From: Brevibacterium ihuae
Lineage (GTDB): Bacteria > Actinomycetota > Actinomycetes > Actinomycetales > Brevibacteriaceae
Direction of reading: 5' to 3'
Assembly (NCBI RefSeq): GCF_900184225.1
Contig: NZ_FXWZ01000002.1
Coordinates: 62,001 to 126,000 of the forward strand
DNA: 64,000 nt
Positions 14,640 to 24,952 of this stretch are shown here, one piece after another; within the stretch, counting starts at the first letter, position 1, and each line of letters opens with the position of its first letter. The position numbers and the translations under genes were made by a program. The notes beneath the pieces were generated by a model. It did not search any database and was not told the DNA's origin. It saw nothing but the letters and a program-made list of their open reading frames with translations.

Positions 14640-15116
14640 ATGGCCGAAGTCGAAGTCGAGGTCGTCGGGGTGCGCATCGAGCTCCCCGCCAACCAGCCCA
14701 TCCTGCTGCTCAAGGCGGTGAACCTGCCCCGGTTCCTGCCGATCTGGATCGGGACCGCCGAGGCCACGGCGATCGGCATTGTCCAGCGGGGGCTCACCCC
14801 GCCGCGTCCGCTGAGCCACCACCTCATGGTCGACATCCTCGAGGCGCACGGCGACAGCCTCTCCGCGGTCGTCATCACCGGCCGGGAGAACCACACCTTT
14901 CTCGCCGAGCTCCGCACCGAGGCCGGCAAGACGATCTCCGCCCGCCCGTCGGATGCGATCGCGATGGCGCTCATCGCCGACAGCCCGGTGTACGCCGCCG
15001 AGGAGGTCGTGCAGGAGAACGGGATCGACGCGCCCGCGCCCGACGAGGACGAGGTGGCGCAGTTCCGCGAGTTCCTCGACCACGTGTCGCCGGAGGACTT
15101 CGAGGGCCGACCCTGA
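14640..15116 (+). CDS. Bifunctional nuclease family protein (DUF151)
   Basis: 158 residues covering the whole DUF151/bifunctional nuclease family, with LLLKAVNLPRFLPIWIG near the start, GLTPPRPLSHHLM in the middle, and ISARPSDAIAMAL, the most conserved stretch. An acidic tail ends the protein. Plant and archaeal relatives are reported to have RNase and DNase activity; the bacterial role is uncertain. It starts 13 bp after the FHA gene and is probably in the gcvH operon. In mycobacteria (Rv1826-Rv1829) a MerR-type gene lies between garA and this gene; here none does. Confidence 0.88.
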   Translation: MAEVEVEVVGVRIELPANQPILLLKAVNLPRFLPIWIGTAEATAIGIVQRGLTPPRPLSHHLMVDILEAHGDSLSAVVITGRENHTFLAELRTEAGKTISARPSDAIAMALIADSPVYAAEEVVQENGIDAPAPDEDEVAQFREFLDHVSPEDFEGRP

Positions 15117-15164
15117 ACCGACCCGCACCGGCGCGCCACGACGATCGAACCAGGTGAGACACCC

Positions 15165-16571
15165 GTGAGCTTGAACACCAGCCGACTGTACGAGGCCGCC
15201 GGACACGCCGAGGCGACCGCGGAGACCATCGCCGGGCTCGACGCCTGGCGCTCGATGGACCCCCTCCAGCAGCCGACGTACCAGGACGCCGAGGAGCTCG
15301 CCGGGGTGCTCGACACGCTCCGCGAGGTCCCCCCGCTGATCTTCGCCGGAGAGGCCGACCGCCTCCGCGACCACATCGCCCAGGCGTCCCGCGGCGAGGC
15401 GTTCGTGCTTGCCGGCGGCGACTGCGCCGAGTCCTTCGCGAGCGCCTCGGCCGACGCGATCCGCCGCCGCGTGCAGACCGTGCTCCAGATGGCGGTCGTC
15501 CTCACCTACGGCGGCTCCCTGCCGGTGGTGAAGATCGGGCGCATGGCCGGGCAGTTCGCCAAGCCGCGCTCCTCGGACATGGAGACGCGCGACGGCGTCA
15601 CCCTGCCGTCCTACCGCGGCGACATCGTCAACGACCACGAGTTCACCGCCGAGGCCCGCCGCCACGACCCGCACCGGCTGCTCGACGCCTACCACGTGTC
15701 GTCTTCGACTCTGAACCTCATCCGGGCCTTCACCACCGGCGGCTTCGCCGACCTGCGGCTCGTCCACGAATGGAACCGCGGCTTCCTCGCCTCGAACCCG
15801 AACTACCACCGCTACGAGCAGCTCGCCCGCGAGATCGACCGCGCGCTCAAGTTCATGGACGCGTGCGGTGCGGATTTCGACGCGATCGGCTCCGTCCAGT
15901 TCTTCTCCGCCCACGAGGCGCTGCTCCTCGAGTACGAGCGGGCGCTCACCCGCATCGACTCGCGCACCGGCGACCCCTACGACGTGTCCGGCCACTTCCT
16001 GTGGATCGGGGAGCGCACCCGCCGGATCGACTCCGCCCACGTCGACTTCCTGTCGCGGGTGAAGAACCCGATCGGCGTCAAGCTCGGCCCCACCGCGACC
16101 GCCGACGAGGCGCTCGCTCTCGCCGACAAGCTCGACCCCGAGGGCGAGCCCGGCCGCCTGACCTTCATCACCCGGATGGGTGCCGAGGTCATCCGCGAGC
16201 AGCTGCCGAAGCTCCTCGGCGACATCGGCGATCGGCTCCCGCAGGTGACCTGGGTGTGCGACCCCATGCACGGCAACACCATCACCTCGAACACCGGGTA
16301 CAAGACCCGCCGCTTCGAGGACGTCATGGGTGAGGTCGCCGGGTTCTTCGACGCCCACTACGACGCCGGGACGATCCCGGGCGGTCTCCACATCGAGCTC
16401 ACCGGCGACGACGTCACCGAGGTGCTCGGCGGAGCCTCCGAGATCGACGAGGAGGGCCTGCGGCGCCGCTACGAGACGCTCGTCGACCCGCGGCTCAACC
16501 ACGACCAGTCGCTCGAGATGGCCTTCCAGGTCGCCGAGTTCCTCACTGACCACCAGAAGGCCCAGGGCTGA
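15165..16571 (+). CDS. aroG: 3-deoxy-7-phosphoheptulonate synthase, class II
   Basis: First enzyme of the shikimate pathway: condenses phosphoenolpyruvate and erythrose 4-phosphate to DAHP. 468 residues, the full length of class II (plant/actinobacterial) enzymes. It starts near W-R-S-M-D-P-L-Q-Q-P-T-Y and has the metal and substrate motifs VLAGGDCAESFA, KIGRMAGQFAKPRS, GVKLGPT, WVCDPMHGNT and the C-terminal HIELTGDDVTEC-like region (here DDVTEVLGG). The GTG at 15165 has AGGTGA upstream. AroG is likely subject to aromatic feedback, as in mycobacteria. The aldolase gene follows 11 bp later. Confidence 0.93.
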   Translation: MSLNTSRLYEAAGHAEATAETIAGLDAWRSMDPLQQPTYQDAEELAGVLDTLREVPPLIFAGEADRLRDHIAQASRGEAFVLAGGDCAESFASASADAIRRRVQTVLQMAVVLTYGGSLPVVKIGRMAGQFAKPRSSDMETRDGVTLPSYRGDIVNDHEFTAEARRHDPHRLLDAYHVSSSTLNLIRAFTTGGFADLRLVHEWNRGFLASNPNYHRYEQLAREIDRALKFMDACGADFDAIGSVQFFSAHEALLLEYERALTRIDSRTGDPYDVSGHFLWIGERTRRIDSAHVDFLSRVKNPIGVKLGPTATADEALALADKLDPEGEPGRLTFITRMGAEVIREQLPKLLGDIGDRLPQVTWVCDPMHGNTITSNTGYKTRRFEDVMGEVAGFFDAHYDAGTIPGGLHIELTGDDVTEVLGGASEIDEEGLRRRYETLVDPRLNHDQSLEMAFQVAEFLTDHQKAQG

Positions 16572-16582
16572 GAACCGGAGAC

Positions 16583-17623
16583 ATGATGATCGACCTGCGC
16601 TCGGACACCGTCACCCGCCCGTCGGAGGAGATGCGCCGTGCGATGGCGACGGCGGAGGTGGGCGACGACGTCTACGGCGAGGATCCCACCGTCAACGCCC
16701 TCGAGGAGAGGGTCGCCGGGCTCCTGTCGCACGAGGCCGGGCTGTTCTGCCCCTCGGGGTCGATGACGAACATGCTCGGGATCGCCGCCCAGGTGCCCCG
16801 CGGCTGGGAGGTGCTCAGCGACCACCGGGCGCACATCCTCCGCGCCGAGTGCGGCGGGCACGCCGCGCTCGCCGGAGTCACCTCGCGCACGTGGGTGTCC
16901 CCGGACGGCACCTTCGACGCCGCGCAGGCGCTGTCGATGGTGAGCCGCCCCCGCGGCTACAACCAGGTCGGCACCGCGGTGATCTCGGTCGAGAACACCC
17001 ACAACTTCGGCGGCGGTCGGATCGCCGACATCGAGCAGCTCCGCATCCTCCGCGCCCGCACCCGCGAGGCGGGCGTCGCCGTCCACGTCGACGGCGCGCG
17101 GCTCGCCAACGCGACGGCGGCCACCGGGATCGGCCTCGGCGAGTACGGCGCCCTCGCCGATTCGGTCTCGCTGTGCCTCTCGAAGGGCCTCGGGGCGCCG
17201 GTCGGCAGCGTCCTCGTCGGGTCGGCGGATCTCATCGCCGAGGCGCGCATCCTCCGCAAGCGCTACGGCGGCGGCATGCGGCAGGCGGGGATCCTCGCCG
17301 CGGCCGGACTGTGGGCGCTCGACCACAACCTCGAGCGGCTCGCCGAGGACAACGAGCGGGCATGGCAGATCGCCCGGGCCATCGCGGAGGTCGCACCGGC
17401 CTCCGTCGCACCCGACACGGTCGACACGAACATCGTCTTCATCGACCTCGGTCCCACCGGACTCGACGCGCAGGCCTATGCGGCCGCGACGGAGGCGGCC
17501 GGGGTGCGGGTGTCGGTGATGGACGAGGACTCGGTGCGGATCGTCACCCACCTCGACGTGTCGGCCGAGGACGCCCTCCGCGCCGGCGAGATCCTCGCCC
17601 GCGCGGTCGACGAGAACGCCTGA
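16583..17623 (+). CDS. ltaE: Low-specificity L-threonine aldolase
   Basis: PLP enzyme that cleaves L-threonine or allo-threonine to glycine and acetaldehyde. 346 residues, normal length. MIDLRSDTVTRPSEEMR and GDDVYGEDPTVN open the protein as in all family members. The PLP lysine is K201 in SLCLSKGLGAPVGS, and HVDGARLANA carries the Asp that contacts the cofactor. Two consecutive ATG codons open the gene. It probably shares a transcript with aroG. It is convergent with pknL, with only 9 bp between them and no hairpin. Confidence 0.9.
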   Translation: MMIDLRSDTVTRPSEEMRRAMATAEVGDDVYGEDPTVNALEERVAGLLSHEAGLFCPSGSMTNMLGIAAQVPRGWEVLSDHRAHILRAECGGHAALAGVTSRTWVSPDGTFDAAQALSMVSRPRGYNQVGTAVISVENTHNFGGGRIADIEQLRILRARTREAGVAVHVDGARLANATAATGIGLGEYGALADSVSLCLSKGLGAPVGSVLVGSADLIAEARILRKRYGGGMRQAGILAAAGLWALDHNLERLAEDNERAWQIARAIAEVAPASVAPDTVDTNIVFIDLGPTGLDAQAYAAATEAAGVRVSVMDEDSVRIVTHLDVSAEDALRAGEILARAVDENA

Positions 17624-17632
17624 GCGCGGCGC

Positions 17633-19548
<1,916 letters not shown>

Positions 19549-19552
<4 letters not shown>

Positions 19553-20637
19553 GAGTTCTGCTCCTGTGTCCTGAAGCGGTCCTGCTGGACCTGGACGGCG
19601 CGCACGAAGCGCCGGGTGTCTGGGTGCTGTCCGTTCTCGCGCACCGAACCGAGCCCCTGGTAGTAGGCGGCGAGCGCCTCCGACTCGGAAACGGCGGTGT
19701 CGAGGAGCCGGCGGAGGATCGCGGTGCCGGCGGTGATGTTGTCCGCGGCGTCGAGGAGATCGAGCTCGCGGCCGACGATCCGGCCGGCCCACTCCCCGGC
19801 TGCGGGGGAGACCTGCATGACGCCGATCGCGTTGGTCGGCGAGACGACCTTCTGGTGGAAGCCGGACTCCTGCTGCGCGACGGCGAGGACGAGGTCCGCG
19901 CTCACCTCGAGCTCGTCGGCGATCCGACGGATGAGCGCGATGATCTCCGCGCGGCCGGGAGCCGGTCGCGCGCCGAGCGTACGCTTGTTGATCCGGGCGG
20001 CGGTGTGGACCGCGGCAGGGTAGGCGCGTCCCTTGTAGGACCGCGGCAGGAACGGCAGATCGCTCTCGACCGGTGCGGCCGGGCGCTGGCTGCTCGCACC
20101 GGTGCCGGTGAGTGACAGCACCTCGCCGGTGCGGATGATCGTCGAATCGCCCATCGCGTTGGCGCGCTGGAGCGCGGCTACGGTGGTGTGGTGGCGGGCG
20201 GCGATCGAGGCGAGGGTGTCGCTGGGCCGGACGCGGTGCCCGGCGGGGGCGGGAGGAGCGCTCTGCTCGGGGAGCGAGAGGATCTGGCCGGGGCTCACGA
20301 GAGCGCGGCCGCGCAGCCGGTTGAGCTCGACGAGGGCGGGTGCGGAGACCCCGTGCCGGGCGGCGATCGAGACCACCGTGTCGCCCGTGCGGACCCGGTA
20401 GGTCCGGCCGCCGTGCGACACCGGGACGGCGTCGGTCGTCGTCCCGGAGGTGAATCCGGGTCCGTCGTCGAGGAGCGGGAGCTCCGGGCCGTTCGGCGAT
20501 CCGTCGGCGGGCGCGGGGAGTTCACGAGCGGGCGCCGAGGACGCGAGGAGGGCGGCGACCATGAGCGGCGCCGAGGCGGCGTCGGTGTACGCCCGGCGTG
20601 CCCGCGGCGATCCGGGACGCGTCGCTGGTGTGCTCAT
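19549..20637 (-). CDS. Secreted lytic transglycosylase with two LysM domains
   Basis: 362 residues. An N-terminal basic stretch and hydrophobic segment (APLMVAALLASSAPA) look like a signal peptide. Two LysM peptidoglycan-binding modules follow (about 79-122 and 133-175). The C-terminal SLT/lysozyme-like domain carries the catalytic Glu in AVAQQESGF, plus IGVMQVSP and the AYYQG motif. It cleaves glycan strands non-hydrolytically. It lies upstream of and overlaps pknL by 4 bp, so a wall-remodelling enzyme and a wall-sensing kinase are co-expressed. The ATG at 20637 has a modest AGGTCA site. Confidence 0.85.
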
Positions 20638-20749
20638 GCGATGACCTGCAGTTCATAGGGGGAAGACAGCCTGCACGTGGAGTCGGCACCAGCCTAGCGA
20701 GGGAGAGGGTCAAACCCGGGGGAGCGTGCGCGTCCGGCGTGTCGGGCAG

Positions 20750-20755
20750 TACGCT
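20750..20755 (+). promoter_or_regulatory. -10 element for a leaderless transcript (Rv2175c-like gene)
   Basis: TACGCT, a 6-bp gap, then the GTG at 20762, in an intergenic region shared with the divergent transglycosylase gene. No ribosome-binding site is present. Confidence 0.5.
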
Positions 20756-20761
20756 GGATCC

Positions 20762-21115
20762 GTGAGCGATGCAGAGAACCTCGTGGAGGAATGGACGACC
20801 CTGCCCGATATCGCCGAGGCGACCGGGGTGGGGATCTCGAAGGTGCGGCGCTGGGTCGAGGACCGCGCGATCCTCGGGTACAAGCACGGCACTCCCGCGG
20901 TGTTCCGCGTGCCGGTGCTGTTCGTCGACGCGGACGGGCCGGTGCCCGCTCTCAAGGGCACCCTCATCCTGCTCGAGGACGCCGGGTTCGACGCCGAGGA
21001 GGCGATCGCCTGGCTGTTCACCCCGGACGACACGCTGCCCGGACGACCCATCGACCTGCTGCGCGCCGGCAACAAGGGCGAGGTCCGACGGCGCGCGCAG
21101 GCGCTCGCCTTCTGA
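20762..21115 (+). CDS. Rv2175c-family DNA-binding protein
   Basis: 117 residues. An N-terminal winged helix-turn-helix (LPDIAEATGVGISKVRRWVED) is followed by a beta strand region and the C-terminal Rv2175c domain (GTLILLEDAGFDAEEAIAWLF). In M. tuberculosis this protein binds DNA and is phosphorylated by PknL. Here it sits divergent from the PknL-like kinase operon, so the same regulatory pair is inferred. The target genes are unknown. The GTG at 20762 is preferred over an upstream ATG because the -10 TACGCT lies 6 bp before it. Confidence 0.82.
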   Translation: MSDAENLVEEWTTLPDIAEATGVGISKVRRWVEDRAILGYKHGTPAVFRVPVLFVDADGPVPALKGTLILLEDAGFDAEEAIAWLFTPDDTLPGRPIDLLRAGNKGEVRRRAQALAF

Positions 21116-21130
21116 GTCCCGTCCCCGCGC

Positions 21131-22210
21131 TCAGGCGCTGCGGCGGGTGAGCCGGCGGATGTACTCCGCGAGCCGGTCCCGGTCCGCGTCCGCGATGTCG
21201 AGGCGGCCGAGGGCGGCCTCGGCGCGGGCGATCTCGGAATCGATCTCCTGCTCGAAGGCCGCGAGCGCTCCGGTGGAGCGCAGCAGCTCCTCCATCCGTA
21301 CGATCTCGGCGTCGGTGAGATCCGGGGCGCCGAGACGGGAGGAGAACCAGTCCGCGGTCTCCGCATCGAGCCGGGTGAGCGCCGAGCCGACGAGCACGGT
21401 CTTCTTGCCCTGTCGGAGGTCGTCGCCGGCGGGTTTGCCGGTGACCTCCGGATCGCCGAACACCCCGAGCTCGTCGTCGCGGAGCTGGAACGCCCGGCCG
21501 AGCGGCAGTCCGAACCCCGCGAGCCGGCCGAGCAGAGCGTCGTCGGCACCGCCGAGCGCCGCGCCGAGCAGCAGCGGATGCTCGACGGAGTACTTCGCGG
21601 ACTTGTAGGTGAGGACCTCGCGGGCCCGCTCGCTGACCTCCTCGGCGGCCACGGGAGCGGCCTGGAGCCGGATGTCGAGGAACTGGCCGACCATGACCTC
21701 GCGGCGGAAGTCGTCGTGGTGCCGGATCACGGACGGCGTCGTCAGGCGGGCGAGGCCGGACGCGGTGTAGACCTGCTCGCTCAGGACCAGGCACAGATCG
21801 CCGGCGATGATGCCGGCGCCGATCCCGTAGAGCTCGGAGTCGCCGGTCCAGCCCTGCTCCGCATGCCCGGTGCGGTAGGCGGCATGGATCGCCGGCCGGC
21901 CGCGCCGGGTGTCGGAGTCGTCGATGATGTCGTCATGGATGAGCGCGGCCGCGTGGAGGAGCTCGACGGAGGCCGCGACCCGCGCGATCCCCGGTTCGGC
22001 CGAGGCGCTGCCCCCGGCGAGCTCGAAGCCCCACCAGGCGATGAGGGCCCGGATCCGCTTGCCCTTCGCAGTGAAGGAGCGGATCGGCTCGATGAGCTCG
22101 GCCGCGCTCGGCGAGATCCGGGCGAAATCCGCGGCGCTCGCGGAGAGCACCTCGGCGAGGGCGGCGTCGACCCGTTCGATGATCTCCGTCGGCGCGCTCA
22201 GTGCGCTCAT
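21131..22210 (-). CDS. Polyprenyl diphosphate synthase (IdsA/GGPP-type)
   Basis: Chain-elongating trans-prenyltransferase, 359 residues. The first aspartate-rich motif is HDDIIDD (from D93), and the second is LRDDELGVFGD (about residue 245). Basic residues KGKRIR at 50-54 and GKKT later bind pyrophosphate. The product length (geranylgeranyl or longer) cannot be fixed from the motif alone. It would feed menaquinone, carotenoid or carrier lipid synthesis. Its ATG overlaps the stop of the lipoprotein gene (ATGA). In mycobacteria idsA2 is also close to pknL. Confidence 0.87.
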   Translation of the reverse strand: MSALSAPTEIIERVDAALAEVLSASAADFARISPSAAELIEPIRSFTAKGKRIRALIAWWGFELAGGSASAEPGIARVAASVELLHAAALIHDDIIDDSDTRRGRPAIHAAYRTGHAEQGWTGDSELYGIGAGIIAGDLCLVLSEQVYTASGLARLTTPSVIRHHDDFRREVMVGQFLDIRLQAAPVAAEEVSERAREVLTYKSAKYSVEHPLLLGAALGGADDALLGRLAGFGLPLGRAFQLRDDELGVFGDPEVTGKPAGDDLRQGKKTVLVGSALTRLDAETADWFSSRLGAPDLTDAEIVRMEELLRSTGALAAFEQEIDSEIARAEAALGRLDIADADRDRLAEYIRRLTRRSA

Positions 22211-22797
22211 CCGTTGACCACGCCGCCGACGGTGACGAGACGCTGCGCCTCGTCGTCCGGGTCGGGTCCGATCGACACCGAAACCGTCTGTCCGTCGCCC
22301 TCGGCGTGGAACGCCTGGGTCGTCACGCCGTCCTGCGTGCCGGCCTCGCCCACGGCCCGGAAGCCGTGGCCCTCGAGGGACTCGGTGTAGAAGGCGAGGA
22401 TGTCGTCCTCCGAGCTCGCAGTGCGCATGACGAGCGCCGCGTTGACCTGGCCGGCGCCGGCCTCCTCGGCGGGCGTCTCCTCCTCAGCCGGGGCCCCCTC
22501 GCCCTCGGCCGGCGGTTCGGCAGAGGCCGAACCGGCGTCCTCGCCTGCGGTGACCTCACCGAGGGAGGAGGAGATGATCTCGCTGTCGGGCAGCGGCTCG
22601 ATGGCCGCCGGGAAGTCGGGGAGCATAGCGCCCTGCGTCGTCATCACCCCGGGGGTCGGAGCGTCCTCGGTGGAGTCGGCGACGGCCTCCGAGGGCGGCG
22701 GCGAGGACTCCTCGGCCGGGGACTCCGGAGCGGTGCAGGCCGTCAGCGCAACGGCCGCTGCGAGGCCGGCGCCCGCGAGAGCGATGCGTTGTATCAT
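22207..22797 (-). CDS. Putative lipoprotein
   Basis: 196 residues. A type II signal peptide (MIQRIALAGAGLAAAVALTA) ends in the lipobox L-T-A-C, so the mature protein is anchored by Cys21. An acidic Pro/Glu/Ser-rich linker of about 60 residues leads to a C-terminal domain of about 90 residues with no family I can name. The ATG at 22797 has no ribosome site but a good TATCCT -10 seven bp upstream, suggesting a leaderless message. Coupled by 4 bp overlap to the polyprenyl synthase and divergent from dinB, with 28 bp between starts. Confidence 0.7.
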   Translation of the reverse strand: MIQRIALAGAGLAAAVALTACTAPESPAEESSPPPSEAVADSTEDAPTPGVMTTQGAMLPDFPAAIEPLPDSEIISSSLGEVTAGEDAGSASAEPPAEGEGAPAEEETPAEEAGAGQVNAALVMRTASSEDDILAFYTESLEGHGFRAVGEAGTQDGVTTQAFHAEGDGQTVSVSIGPDPDDEAQRLVTVGGVVNG

Positions 22798-22803
22798 GCA
22801 CTC

Positions 22804-22809
22804 GAGGAT
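22804..22809 (-). promoter_or_regulatory. -10 element of the lipoprotein-prenyl synthase operon
   Basis: TATCCT on the minus strand, 7 bp before the ATG at 22797, consistent with leaderless transcription. It lies inside the 28-bp divergent space with dinB, so the two transcripts may interfere. Confidence 0.5.
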
Positions 22810-22825
22810 ACCGGGCAGGGGTGAG

Positions 22826-24124
22826 ATGAGTCGAAAGCAGTTGTCGCGCTCCGGCGGCGACCTGGCCTCGCTCGGCACCGACGACACCGGGTGCACGATC
22901 CTCCACCTCGACATGGACGCCTTCTTCGTGTCCGTCGAGCTCCTCGAGCGGCCCGAGCTCATCGGCACCGCGGTCATCGTCGGCGGCCGGAGCGGTCGCG
23001 GCGTCGTCGTGTCCGCGAGCTACGAGGCCCGCGAGTTCGGTGTCCACGCCGCGATGCCGATGTCCCGCGCGGTGAGCCTGTGCCCCCACGCCACGGTGAT
23101 CCCGCCGTCGAAGGGGCGCTACGGAGCGTTCTCCCGCCGCGTGTTCGAGGTCGTCGCCGCGGTGACGGAGGACTTCGCCCAGGTGAGCGTCGACGAGGGC
23201 TATCTCGACGTGACCTCCGCGCTGCGGCGCCTCGGCAGCCCGGCGCGGATCGCCTCCGACCTCAGGCGGGAGATCCGTGAGCGCACCGGTCTCGCCGCCT
23301 CGATCGGGGTCGCCGACAGCATGGTCGTCGCGAAGCTCGCCTCGGCCCGGGCGAAGCCCGACGGCCTCCTCGTCGTCCCCGTCGCGGACGTCGCCGCGTT
23401 CCTCCGCCCCATGCCCGTCGAGGCGCTGCCCGGGGTGGGCGCGCGCACGCAGTCGGTGCTCGCCCGCTACGGCATCCGGCGCATCGCCGAGCTCGCCGAC
23501 GCCGACCCCGCGTGGCTCCAGCGCATCCTCGGCTCCGCCGGGCCCGCCCTCCACCGGTACGCCCACGGCCGGGACGGGCGCACCGTGCACAGCACGGCGC
23601 GCGATCACACGATCAGCGGCGAGCACACCTTCCCCCACGACATCGCGGATCCCGCCGTCCTCGAGCTCGAGCTCCTCCGGCTCGCCGACACCGTCGCCTC
23701 CCGGTTGCGCGGCGAGGGGAAGGCGGCCGGCTCGGTCGGTCTCAAGTACCGGCTGTCGGACTTCACGACCTTCTCCCGGTCCGTCACGCTCCCGGCCCCC
23801 TCGGACGTTGCCGTCGAGCTCCACGCGGCGCTGCTGCCCGCGCTCCGGAAGCTCCACGACGACCACCGGCAGCCGGTGCGGCTGCTCGGTCTGCGCGCGG
23901 CGGATCTCGTCGACCTCGCCGCCGCGGGACGGCAGTCCGCGCTCGACGAGCCGGAGCATTCCCCGCGCGAGGCGGAGCTCGCGCTCGACGCGGTCCGCCG
24001 CCGCTTCGGGACCGCCGCGATCGGTCAAGCGTCCTTGATGCGGCCCCGACCCGGTCGCGGGCCGGATCCCGCCCCGCCGTCCGGTCGCGGCGCAGGACGT
24101 CCGCCGGGGCCGACGAGCCCCTGA
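22826..24124 (+). CDS. dinB: DNA polymerase IV (Y-family)
   Basis: Error-prone translesion polymerase, 432 residues. It has the catalytic DMDAFFVSVE in the palm, VVVSASYEAREFGV in the fingers, SVDEGYLDV (usually SIDEAYLDV) with the catalytic Asp-Glu, a helix-hairpin-helix PVEALPGVGARTQ, and a little-finger domain to about residue 370. The tail is proline/glycine/arginine-rich, and no clear beta-clamp pentapeptide is seen. AGGGG lies 4-5 bp before the ATG at 22826. No LexA box is recognised in the short upstream region, so SOS control is doubtful. Confidence 0.92.
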   Translation: MSRKQLSRSGGDLASLGTDDTGCTILHLDMDAFFVSVELLERPELIGTAVIVGGRSGRGVVVSASYEAREFGVHAAMPMSRAVSLCPHATVIPPSKGRYGAFSRRVFEVVAAVTEDFAQVSVDEGYLDVTSALRRLGSPARIASDLRREIRERTGLAASIGVADSMVVAKLASARAKPDGLLVVPVADVAAFLRPMPVEALPGVGARTQSVLARYGIRRIAELADADPAWLQRILGSAGPALHRYAHGRDGRTVHSTARDHTISGEHTFPHDIADPAVLELELLRLADTVASRLRGEGKAAGSVGLKYRLSDFTTFSRSVTLPAPSDVAVELHAALLPALRKLHDDHRQPVRLLGLRAADLVDLAAAGRQSALDEPEHSPREAELALDAVRRRFGTAAIGQASLMRPRPGRGPDPAPPSGRGAGRPPGPTSP

Positions 24125-24148
24125 TCGGCGCGGATGCGACGCCGCGGG

Positions 24149-24172
24149 CACAGGCCGCGATCCCGGCCTGTG
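24149..24172 (+). terminator. Hairpin after dinB
   Basis: CACAGGCC (24149-24156) pairs with GGCCTGTG (24165-24172), with an extra G-C at the base of the loop. It follows the dinB stop by 25 bp. There is no T-run. Confidence 0.5.
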
Positions 24173-24233
24173 TGCTTCGTCAGAGTACGAGCACAATGCG
24201 GGCGGACGAATGTTCTTCTGCCCGTTCGCCGAC

Positions 24234-24239
24234 TATGAT
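24234..24239 (+). promoter_or_regulatory. -10 element of the DUF3040 gene
   Basis: TATGAT, near consensus, 40 bp before the ATG at 24280. A weak TGTTCT lies at -35 with 17-bp spacing. Confidence 0.5.
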
Positions 24240-24279
24240 GGATGTACTCAGTCTTCCGCATGTGCTCAAGGGGGCCGGC

Positions 24280-24705
24280 ATGCCGCTTTCGGATCATGAA
24301 CAACAGCTGCTCGATCAGCTCGAGAAGCAGCTGCGCAGCGAGGATCCCCGCTTCGCCCAGAACATCGCCCAGCCGCGCAATGAGGCCGACTCGTCGATCT
24401 CGGCCAAGCGGTTCGTCGGCGGCGCGCTGGCGCTCCTCGCCGGTGCGGCCGTGGTCGTCGCCTCGATCTACCTCTTCGAGCTCCCCTTCAACATCATCGG
24501 CGGAGTCCTCGGATTCGCCGTCATGGTCTTCGGCGGATACTGGGCGGTCGCCGGCGGCGACGCCGGTCGGTCCGCGACCGGGAGCGCGGGCGGATCCGCC
24601 GCCGGCCCAGCGAAGAAGAAGAGCGCGTCGGCCGGAGCCGGCTCCTCGGGCTTCATGGACCGCCTCGAGGATCGCTGGGACAAGCGTCGCCGCGGCGGCG
24701 AGTGA
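24280..24705 (+). CDS. DUF3040 membrane protein
   Basis: 141 residues. It begins with MPLSDHEQQLLDQLEKQL, the signature of DUF3040 proteins, which in Actinobacteria are typically encoded near mraZ. Two transmembrane helices follow (LALLAGAAVVVASIYLF and the stretch around IIGGVLGFAVMVFGGYW), then an Ala/Ser/Lys-rich cytoplasmic tail ending in a charged helix (MDRLEDRWDKRRRGGE). AAGGGGG precedes the ATG by 6 bp; the frame open upstream is a dinB shadow. The function is unknown. It stands alone between two hairpins. Confidence 0.82.
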   Translation: MPLSDHEQQLLDQLEKQLRSEDPRFAQNIAQPRNEADSSISAKRFVGGALALLAGAAVVVASIYLFELPFNIIGGVLGFAVMVFGGYWAVAGGDAGRSATGSAGGSAAGPAKKKSASAGAGSSGFMDRLEDRWDKRRRGGE

Positions 24706-24750
24706 TCACCTCCGGCCCCTGCCGCTGATCCCGCGCACTGCCTGACTCCC

Positions 24751-24782
24751 GATCGGCCCCGGACATCCGTCCGGGGCCGATC
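24751..24782 (+). terminator. Terminator after DUF3040 gene
   Basis: A perfect 14-bp stem (24751-24764 with 24769-24782) around ATCC, 46 bp after the stop. Confidence 0.7.
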
Positions 24783-24816
24783 TGCGTCATCCCACCGCTG
24801 GGAGCCGAGCCGCTCC

Positions 24817-24936
24817 GTCGACTTGCCGCGTCTGCTCGATCATCCCGTCGAACTGCCGATTCTGCTCGAGACCCGGGCATGGATTCGAGCATTGCTGGCA
24901 GCTCGACGGGGGATCGAGCAGTGGTGACAGGTCGAC
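24817..24936. repeat. Four-copy 24-bp repeat in inverted pairs
   Basis: Units at 24817-24840 and 24847-24870 (plus) and at 24884-24907 and 24913-24936 (minus) share the pattern GTCGA-N-YTGYC-N5-TGCTCGA. Spacing within each pair is 30 and 29 bp. The two pairs face each other around a 13-bp centre, so the transcript could fold into a long imperfect stem. The element fills the space between the convergent DUF3040 and transglutaminase genes. Confidence 0.75.
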
Positions 24937-24952
24937 GTGCGTGTGCACCGGG

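Noticed and set aside
24195-24240. LexA/SOS box before the DUF3040 gene
   Set aside because: GTTCTTCTGCCCGTTC has direct GTTC repeats rather than the inverted GAAC/GTTC of an actinobacterial SOS box.
24653-24892. Small minus-strand frame through the four-copy repeat
   Set aside because: It owes its length to the repeat units and GC content; no ribosome site, no family, and it crosses a terminator hairpin.
24817-24936. CRISPR array
   Set aside because: Only four units, 24 bp long, 5-6 bp gaps and opposite orientations; no cas genes. Also no CRISPR array was seen elsewhere in the window.
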